From CAWCWN01 sp963799245 (GTDB lineage: Bacteria; Chloroflexota; Ktedonobacteria; Ktedonobacterales; Ktedonobacteraceae): a stretch of DNA of 64,000 nucleotides. Positions 57,812 to 64,000 of this stretch are shown here, in pieces. The stretch's first letter is position 1. Every line of letters begins with the position of its first letter. The stretch spans positions 620,001 to 684,000 of the forward strand of contig CAWCWN010000004.1 in assembly GCA_963799245.1 (NCBI GenBank), written 5' to 3'. Under the pieces are notes generated by a model. It was not told the origin of the DNA, made no database searches, and worked only from the letters and a program-made list of their open reading frames with translations. Both the position numbers and the translations under genes were made by a program.

Positions 57812-58009
57812 ATCTTTCCTTCGTAACGAGCATCTCCGTTTTTCACGGATCTAATTAAGGAAATAACAGGCGGATTGTCGCAAAAACCAGAAAGTAACTT
57901 TCATTTTAGAATTTAGTATTGCAGAGTTTTGGATCTTCATGTACATTTCCCCTAGAATTGTACAAATTGTGTTGTCTACAACATATGTTGTAATTGAGAA
58001 GGAGGGTCA
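57812..58009. other. intergenic region before the pPIWI-RE operon
   Basis: About 200 bp, AT-rich. Contains the palindrome at 57978-57991 (next entry). A TTGTAC and an ACATAT are 17 nt apart at 57958-57986 but match the consensus poorly, so the promoter is not certain. Confidence 0.4.
57978..57991 (+). promoter_or_regulatory. 14-bp palindrome, candidate operator of the pPIWI-RE operon
   Basis: ACAACATATGTTGT is a perfect palindrome 18 nt before the ATG at 58010, next to AAGGAGGG. Another TGTTGT-CTA-CAACA half-site overlaps it. It could bind the XRE protein of the cassette upstream or an N-terminal HTH of the Y protein. Confidence 0.45.
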
Positions 58010-59407
58010 ATGGCTAATCCAAATGATTCTGATAAAAGCATCCTTCAATCGATTGTCGAACTTACCGATCAGCATGCAGGACGCCCTCCAACGCTTACGG
58101 AAGTTGCTCTTTCCCTCGGCTACCACAGTAGCTCCCGCTCCAATATACAGCGGCGGCTTTCCAAGCTCCGTCCTGTCTTTGTCGATTGGACCGCTAGCCC
58201 ACGCTCCCTGCATGTCACTCAGGCTGGTTATACCCTTCTCGGGCTGGAACCTCCGCAAGGCGATGTCGATCTTCCTGTCTCTGACATGATTCTGCCGCTG
58301 CTCGCTTCTGGATTGACCCAGCTGGCATCTATCATAGAGAGCGGAAAACCACTTCAAGCGCCCTATCCACATGCGTGGCAGCGCGGTCTCAACATGTTAG
58401 CGGCTGAATGTCTGCTGCGCGATGTCGATGCGCCGACTCATACCGAAGAGGCTATCGTGTGGTGCCACACCCCTCTGAAATCCTGGCCGACGCGCTTTCG
58501 TGTATCCGCTCGTGTGTTAGAGGAGGCGTTACTCAACGGCGATCAACCGACCGAGTTGTGCCGTGAACTTGCAATCGTGAAAGGAGACACTGAGCAAGAG
58601 GCCTGTCAGAAGAAGATGCTCGAGGCCATAAGTGAAGCGCAGAGGAACCGTATCCCCGACGCGTATGTTGCTCTGCGCTACTCCCTGATTACCCGTCCTG
58701 TGATCTCTGACGAAGAACTTGCTCAGCTGTCTTTTGACCCTCGGCTTGGTTCGCTGGGAGGGCTGTTGACCGACCTGTACGAGCGGGTTCCCAGCGTGCT
58801 GGCTGAGAGGGGGAACGTCCTCATCTGCGGATTTTGTGGATGGACGTTACAGCGCGTGCGAGGGCAGCTGCGCTGCGGCGATGATGAGCGTTGCCGCCTG
58901 TTGACGGGAGACTTTATTCGTGTTGCAACCAGAGCGCGGTCGGAGCCACCATCGCAGCTCTATCGCGTGCGACAGCCCATCCGCCGCTATGTTGTTGCGC
59001 CAGGGGTATACGAGGTCAACACTGCACACATATTAGAATCCCTGGGCCTACGCATCGAGCTATGGCCTGGATACGACAAATACGACCTCCGGATCATCTT
59101 CCCTCAGCAGAAGCAGACTTGGGCGGTCGACATCAAGGACTGGCGCTTTCCCCATCTCCTGGCCCCTCAGCTCACGCCCCTTCCTCATGGTGGGAGCTGG
59201 ACCTGGGACCGTGCCTTTTACGCGATCCCCAATGAGCGGGTCCAGGAGCAGTCAAATTACCTCGCGATTCTTCAGCAGGCACTCGCCGGTACCGCTCAGA
59301 CATTCACCATCCTAACCATTAGTCAGCTGGTTGCAGAGGCCCACAAACAGCTCGCGTTAGCAGATCATGCGCACTCCGCGACGCAGAAGGAGAGACTCCA
59401 TGCGTAA
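58010..59407 (+). CDS. pPIWI-RE island Y protein with C-terminal restriction-endonuclease-like domain
   Basis: 465 aa, GAAGGAGGG before the ATG. Residues about 10-70 look like a winged helix with repeat-like SLGYHSSSRSNIQRRLSKLR. The middle is helical; a zinc ribbon lies at about 273-295 (ICGFCGWTLQRV, then RCGDDERC). The C-terminus has LGLRIELWPGYDKYDLRI (Asp359) and WAVDIKDWRFP (Asp374, Lys376), a PD-(D/E)xK nuclease core with the LWPGxDxYDL and VDxKDW wording of the pPIWI-RE-associated REase. It is first of three genes; its TAA overlaps the next ATG in ATGCGTAA. It probably cuts DNA or supplies effector activity. Confidence 0.8.
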   Translation: MANPNDSDKSILQSIVELTDQHAGRPPTLTEVALSLGYHSSSRSNIQRRLSKLRPVFVDWTASPRSLHVTQAGYTLLGLEPPQGDVDLPVSDMILPLLASGLTQLASIIESGKPLQAPYPHAWQRGLNMLAAECLLRDVDAPTHTEEAIVWCHTPLKSWPTRFRVSARVLEEALLNGDQPTELCRELAIVKGDTEQEACQKKMLEAISEAQRNRIPDAYVALRYSLITRPVISDEELAQLSFDPRLGSLGGLLTDLYERVPSVLAERGNVLICGFCGWTLQRVRGQLRCGDDERCRLLTGDFIRVATRARSEPPSQLYRVRQPIRRYVVAPGVYEVNTAHILESLGLRIELWPGYDKYDLRIIFPQQKQTWAVDIKDWRFPHLLAPQLTPLPHGGSWTWDRAFYAIPNERVQEQSNYLAILQQALAGTAQTFTILTISQLVAEAHKQLALADHAHSATQKERLHA

Positions 59408-61593
59408 GACGGGTGCCTGGCGTGAGGCGCTGGTGAAAGACCTCAATGCCATGAAGAACATCTACGGCTCTTTCCCAATGACTGCAGGTGAACTCCTTGA
59501 TACCGAACTAATCCTGACAATGATGAAGGATGTATTTCAGGGACAGGACGTGTCGCTCGCCTGGGCGGTTCGCGGCGGCCATCAACTTCCGGCTCTGGAC
59601 CTCCTCTCCCCCTCCGCTTCGCGGGCTTTGCTGCTCACGCGCCTCCACCTATTCAAGCTGATGAGCCGAACCATGTGGGGGGAGTACCTGGATCAGTATC
59701 AAGCCTTGCCATCTCCTTATCCGCTGTATCGCATCAATGGGAAGGAAATCTTTGAGCGAGAAGACGCGGTGCTGCAGGAGCGCCTCGATGCCATGCGCGA
59801 GGCGCTGCGCACACCCCCACCGTGGCAGAGGCGAGAAGCGCGCTACGCTACCGCCGGGCGCTACCTCTTCACTCTCAAGCGCGAGCGGCACGAGGTCGAG
59901 TTGCCTCCTCGCGTCGAGCGGCTTTCCTCGCGTCCTGTGCCTCGTATCTTCCAGCGCTCACCAGAACAGGCGCCGATCACCATCTCCCTGGAAGCGCTGC
60001 GGGAAGAGGCAGAGTGGATGGACGCCTACGCCCCTCACGGTTCGGTGGCCGACCAGTCGTGGGGCGCGCGCATTCAGGCGCTCCAGAATAACCTGCGCCT
60101 CGTCACGCCCGCCGGCTTGCGACCGAGTACCGCCCTTGCTCTCGACGGTCTCCTTCACTTGATCGGAATGGTCGGCAGCGGGAAATACAGCCTGTTGACG
60201 GTGCTGACCGTCTACCTTGCTCGCCGAGGCTATCGCGTCACGCTTGTGCAAGGGGACGTAGCATCGCTCTTGCGCGAACACAGCGTGTTTAATCTGCTCT
60301 CACGCGCCGACCCCGGCACTTTGCAGGCTATCCCCCTCGTCGGGCGCTCCACCCGTACCACTCACCTCAATCGCCTTCAGCGCTCGGAGGCACTACGAGA
60401 CGGAGTTGCCCTGCGGAAAGAACACCCGGCCTATGCTCTGCTTTCGACTGTTTGCCCGCTCGATGGGTTGCGTCAGGATGTGCGACCAATGCGGCCTGGC
60501 GAGGAGCCCTGTACGCGCCTGCACCTGCCAGAGGAAGATGACCCGCAGGATTCAGAGAGCAACCTGAATGACATGGCGTGGGATTGCCCGTTTCTGCCGG
60601 TCTGCCCGACGCATCTCTCAACCCGCTCGTTCGCCACAGCGCAGATCTGGTTGGCAACTCCTGCCAGCCTTCTCGCCAGCGGCCCGCAGGCCACGCTCTC
60701 CGGTGAGTACCTGCGCAACATCGATCTCGTCATGCGGTACGCTCATGTGGTGCTAGTCGATGAGGCCGATTTGGTACAGGTGCAATTCGACGACCGCTTT
60801 GCGCCGATGGAAGTGCTGGTGCGGGAGCGCGGTGAATCCTGGCTGGACCGCGTCGCGGTTCAGGTGGCGCGCCATGTATATCGACCAGGGCGTCCGATAG
60901 TGGGCAAGGATTCTGAGCTGGATCGCTGGCTCATCTCGCACGATAACACGCAACGAGCTGTGAATCGCTTCTATATCCTGCTCCGTGAGAACAGCGCTAT
61001 CCGCCGCTGGCTGGGTGATGCCTACTTTTCTCGCGAACGCCTCATTTCCCGCGTGGCGTGGGAGCTCAAAGAGCTAGTCCCCTCGCTGCCAACGTTTGTC
61101 AATCACGCTCGGCACTTTCTCTACAGCCCACTCGTCTACCAAGTGATCCAACGTCGGGTAGAACGGCCGGATGGTCAGCAGAGTCTCCCTCCTCTTGCCT
61201 GGTACACGGCGGTCCACTATGAACTTCTGGAGTCCGATACGCCGAAGGCTCTGGCCGAGCTGGAACACTGAGCTCGGGAATGGCAGCGTCCAAGATGGGT
61301 CTGATGAACGCACACCGCTCCTGTGGACGCAGTTCGTTCTGGTCTGGCAGTGCATCGGGCGCCTCTTGCGGGGAGGCGTTTCGGCGCGGGTCCATTTCGT
61401 CGATGCCCGCTGGGCAGAGAATAGCCCGAAAGGGCTCAACGATACAGAGCAGACCAGTATGCTCCTCGGGTTTCGCCGCATCTTGCAGCAAGCACTTGCT
61501 GACCCCGATCCCGCGCAGCGAGCTATTGCCGAGGCCCTCTATGGAGAGGCAGCACGTGCATTCGAGCAGATAGAAGGGGTGCTCCATGTCTAA
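59400..61593 (+). pseudogene. pPIWI-RE island Z protein, DinG-like helicase with a +1 frameshift
   Basis: Residues 1-623 run in one frame from the ATG at 59400 to TGA 61269-61271. They hold a Walker A-like GMVGSGKYSLL (residues 256-266, Tyr263 where Ser/Thr is expected), four cysteines at 352, 371, 396 and 402 spaced like the Fe-S domain of DinG/XPD helicases, and DEAD at 454-457. In the +1 frame the protein continues ELGNGSVQDGSDERTPLLWT, then QFVLVWQCIGRLLRGG and ARVHFVDARWA, the expected second helicase domain, to TAA 61593. Full length would be about 730 aa. The shift at CAC-TGA may be programmed or a mutation. The end overlaps the next ATG as ATGTCTAA. Confidence 0.8.
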
Positions 61594-64000
61594 CAGAGCC
61601 ATTCAAGCTGTTGCTTTCACTATTCGACCGGAGAGTGCGCTGCGAGCGCTGCCGCTGTTCTACCTAGAGTTTCCGGAGGAGTGGTTTGAGCCGCTCAAGC
61701 AATTGCAGGAAGAGCGCAGTGGCCAAGTCGACAGACAGAATACCGTTCCCATCCGGAGCCTGAGTGCGGTAATGCGCGCATTTGTCCCTTACCTGTTGGC
61801 TGCGCCAAGCGCCGTACGACCTCCTCCGCAAGGAGAAGAGCTAGAAGGAGATGCGACAGCCACCTCACCTCGTGAACCACGCCCCTGGCTCCTTGCGCAA
61901 CAAGACATCCCCCTGGAGCACCTCTGGAAGGTGATCCAGGCATGGCTAGAGCAGACGTATAGCACCTGTGAGAGCTATGCGGAGATCCTTCCTCTCTTGC
62001 GGCAGGAAGACCTCGAGTGGAAGCAACTGACCGTGAAGATGGGCCAGGAGACGAGCCGCAACCGCACGGCCAAGGCGCCGAGGCTGGCGTACAAGGTCAT
62101 CCCAGCATTTCTGGCCGATCGATTGGTTGAGCAGCAGACGAGGCTGCCCGTCGGGCAGCTTCAACGCTACCTAGTCCGCGTGCCGACAGATGACGGCGCG
62201 GAACTGATGACCTGGCCGCCGGTTTTCGTGCCGAAGCGGAAGAAAGAGTGGGGATTTAGCTATACTGTCAGGATTACGCTCCAAACGGTTGTAGGAGATC
62301 CCGAGCCACGGGTGTATTTCCATTTCGGCGTGCGTCGGTGGCAGAGTGATACCTGTTACGACGGGCAGACTCTGTATCTGAGGGGAAAGACAACCGTGTA
62401 TCTTCGGGCAACAAAGGCCTGGTATGGTACCCCTTCGCCGAAGACCTTTACTACCGCTCAACTGACGGCCCGGCGCCAGGGTAATCGGCGCGTTCCGGTG
62501 TGGACGAATTTGGTTCCACAGATCGCCAACCGTCTTTCTGTCGCAATCCCAGATGCGGAGCAACTGACCTTTCAGCCAAAGGACTGGTTAGATGGGAAAG
62601 ACGGCCTGGAAGCAGGTATTGTCTATGCGTCTCCTCGCTACCACCCTGTGGGAACAGGAATCGGGCCCGACATGTGGGAGCAGTTCACTACAATTGTACG
62701 CGAAAAGCTTTCTGCTGAACTTGCACTTCGTCCACCGCTCAAGCCCTTCGAGATCCCGCAGAAAATCGAGGCCCACCCACTTATGGACGATTTTCTGGAA
62801 ATGCCTCCGGAAGAGCGTCTTCAGAAGCTGGCCGCTTCAGTGAGCCCCCAGGTAACCATCGAGGTGCGCTGGCAGACGGAGGCTGTCCGTGATAGGCTGG
62901 TCGATCGTGTGCTTTCGCTCCTTACCCGTCCTCGACCGCCACTTGTCGAACCAGAAGAATCGGAAGAACATTTCGATGAGCTTGCGTTGGAAGGGCTATT
63001 GAAGGAGGCTAGCGAAGAAGATTTCGAGGAGGATGAAGAGGGCGAGGAGGAGGAGGAGGAGAACTTTCTCAGTGATGTTGAGCAGGCGCTCCAAGGCGAT
63101 CACCCTCAAGAGCCTCGTCGTCGTCGTGCGCGCTTGCGCGCTCCAGAACCACCACCACCTCCTGCTCGGGAAGAAGAGACCGTCGCGCTCCCTGGAGGTG
63201 GGCGGCTCAGAATCGTGACGCGACCGCTTGGGCGAATAGGGTCTCCACTACCTACTATGGACCAGCAGAGGAAGCTCGATCTGCGCGCGGCGATCAATAA
63301 GCGGGCCAGCGAGGTAGGAGAGATGGCGGAGCCTGCGACTGAACCGACATTGACGCTCATCGAATTACCAGATTACCGCGATCCAGAGTGGAGACGCGCT
63401 TTTCGTGGAAGGGGCCCCAAAAAGGCGTTGCGCCTAGGGATGGCTCGTCGCAAACGGGTGACCCAGTTTGTCACCAGTAAGTCGGGCGATGATCTGCGAG
63501 AACGATGTAAATCGGCGGTGCTTGACGGGCTGCGCCAGCTCGGGTACCTTCCCGCGACGATTGGCTTTACCACCAGAAGGCTTCCTCTTCCCTCACCCTT
63601 ATTGGTGGCCAGCATCTGGGTAATTCGGATCACCCGGCGTCGGGCTGCCGTGGGTGTGCATCTCCCGGTTGTCGTGTTACTAAATACAACCGAGTCAAAA
63701 ATCTATGCCTGGCTGCCTCACGACCAACGTATTCGGCCGTACCGGGAAGCTCTGATCGAGATCGCTCAGTTAGACCCTGACCAAGTGAAAAACCGCAAGC
63801 AGCAGGAAGCCCTCGGCCAGCTCAGGCAGTTCCTGCTCGGCGATCTTGTGAAGCTAGGGACGAATGATGTAGTCGTGTTCATCGCCGCGCAAAATGCGCG
63901 TCCAACATGGCAGGGGCTAAATAACAATGCGGTGCCGCTGGATGGGCTCCGCTTTGATGCGGACGAGGACAGCCCTACAGTATCGCCTGAGAAACTATCC
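61586..64000 (+). CDS. pPIWI-RE protein (X, MID and RNase H-like domains; C-terminus outside window)
   Basis: 805 codons are open to the window edge. Residues 1-280 look like the N-terminal X module (AFTIRPESALRALPLFYLEF at the start, VYFHFGVRRWQ near 250). About 280-440 may be the linker and MID region. Residues about 450-545 are a disordered stretch with long Glu/Asp runs, then RRRRARLR and PPPPP. The RNase H-like PIWI domain begins after about 600, with VVVFIAAQNARPTW near residue 770, which matches the wording of pPIWI-RE proteins. The conserved Arg and Glu that give the family its name lie beyond the window. Probable role: guide-binding PIWI protein of a defence system. The start overlaps the helicase end by 8 nt. 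Confidence 0.8.
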   Translation, partial: MSNRAIQAVAFTIRPESALRALPLFYLEFPEEWFEPLKQLQEERSGQVDRQNTVPIRSLSAVMRAFVPYLLAAPSAVRPPPQGEELEGDATATSPREPRPWLLAQQDIPLEHLWKVIQAWLEQTYSTCESYAEILPLLRQEDLEWKQLTVKMGQETSRNRTAKAPRLAYKVIPAFLADRLVEQQTRLPVGQLQRYLVRVPTDDGAELMTWPPVFVPKRKKEWGFSYTVRITLQTVVGDPEPRVYFHFGVRRWQSDTCYDGQTLYLRGKTTVYLRATKAWYGTPSPKTFTTAQLTARRQGNRRVPVWTNLVPQIANRLSVAIPDAEQLTFQPKDWLDGKDGLEAGIVYASPRYHPVGTGIGPDMWEQFTTIVREKLSAELALRPPLKPFEIPQKIEAHPLMDDFLEMPPEERLQKLAASVSPQVTIEVRWQTEAVRDRLVDRVLSLLTRPRPPLVEPEESEEHFDELALEGLLKEASEEDFEEDEEGEEEEEENFLSDVEQALQGDHPQEPRRRRARLRAPEPPPPPAREEETVALPGGGRLRIVTRPLGRIGSPLPTMDQQRKLDLRAAINKRASEVGEMAEPATEPTLTLIELPDYRDPEWRRAFRGRGPKKALRLGMARRKRVTQFVTSKSGDDLRERCKSAVLDGLRQLGYLPATIGFTTRRLPLPSPLLVASIWVIRITRRRAAVGVHLPVVVLLNTTESKIYAWLPHDQRIRPYREALIEIAQLDPDQVKNRKQQEALGQLRQFLLGDLVKLGTNDVVVFIAAQNARPTWQGLNNNAVPLDGLRFDADEDSPTVSPEKLS

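Noticed and set aside
63000..63160. Possible short tandem repeat or CRISPR-like array
   Set aside because: The repetition is of GAG/GAA and CGT/CCA codons within an open frame, without spacers; it encodes a low-complexity linker.

Overview
The window looks like chromosomal DNA of a moderately GC-rich bacterium, most probably a Ktedonobacteria-type member of Chloroflexota. The inference rests on an SAM-I riboswitch and a T-box leader in front of sulfite reductase, actinobacteria-like surface-polysaccharide fusion proteins, a cytochrome P450, fused E1 alpha-beta dehydrogenase and GH42 genes, and many IS elements. No taxonomic search was possible, so this is an inference.

Bases 1-24,400 are ordinary metabolic and envelope genes: a partial galT, a MurA-type enolpyruvyl transferase, a YtxH-like protein, a CoiA-like protein, a four-gene surface-polysaccharide cluster on the minus strand (GT2-deacetylase fusion, a small module, a flippase-glycosyltransferase fusion, a small membrane protein), an amidohydrolase, a Nudix hydrolase, a GH42 beta-galactosidase, two divergent 2-oxoacid dehydrogenase E1 genes and a P450. 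A sulfite-reduction operon follows (ferredoxin-type sulfite reductase, Met8-like siroheme synthase, SUMT). Its leader carries an SAM-I riboswitch and then a T-box, each with its own terminator, so transcription should need both low SAM and an uncharged tRNA.

Bases 24,400-32,200 hold a KdpD-like orphan sensor kinase and a minus-strand 16S-23S rRNA operon. Three sigma70-type promoters, RNase III-type processing stems around both rRNAs, a perfect 24-bp spacer hairpin and a terminator are visible. No tRNA is seen in the spacer and no 5S after the 23S.

Bases 32,200-45,450 hold prephenate dehydrogenase, a DUF697-type GTPase, endonuclease III, a nucleoside hydrolase with a damaged YHS gene beside it, a molybdate/tungstate ABC transporter, and a coupled pfp-deoB-like-GNAT-manB operon in which the DeoB-like protein lacks two segments, including metal ligands.

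Bases 45,450-64,000 are an accessory island. A family B DNA polymerase gene is split by an IS607-type element (serine recombinase plus TnpB) at a GG dinucleotide. An IS1-like element and a frameshifted IS630 element abut each other. Next comes a candidate defence cassette: a 217-aa protein, a QueC/QatC-like PP-loop protein, an XRE plus ImmA/IrrE protein and a PIN-like protein. Its QueC-like gene is cut by an IS4-type element with a 10-bp target duplication, and the ancestral frame is restored exactly when the element is removed. The window ends in a three-gene pPIWI-RE island: the Y/REase protein, a DinG-like Z helicase with a +1 frameshift at a UGA and a Tyr in its Walker A motif, and the pPIWI-RE protein itself, truncated by the window edge. 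These three genes overlap by 8 nt at each junction and follow a 14-bp palindrome that may be an operator.
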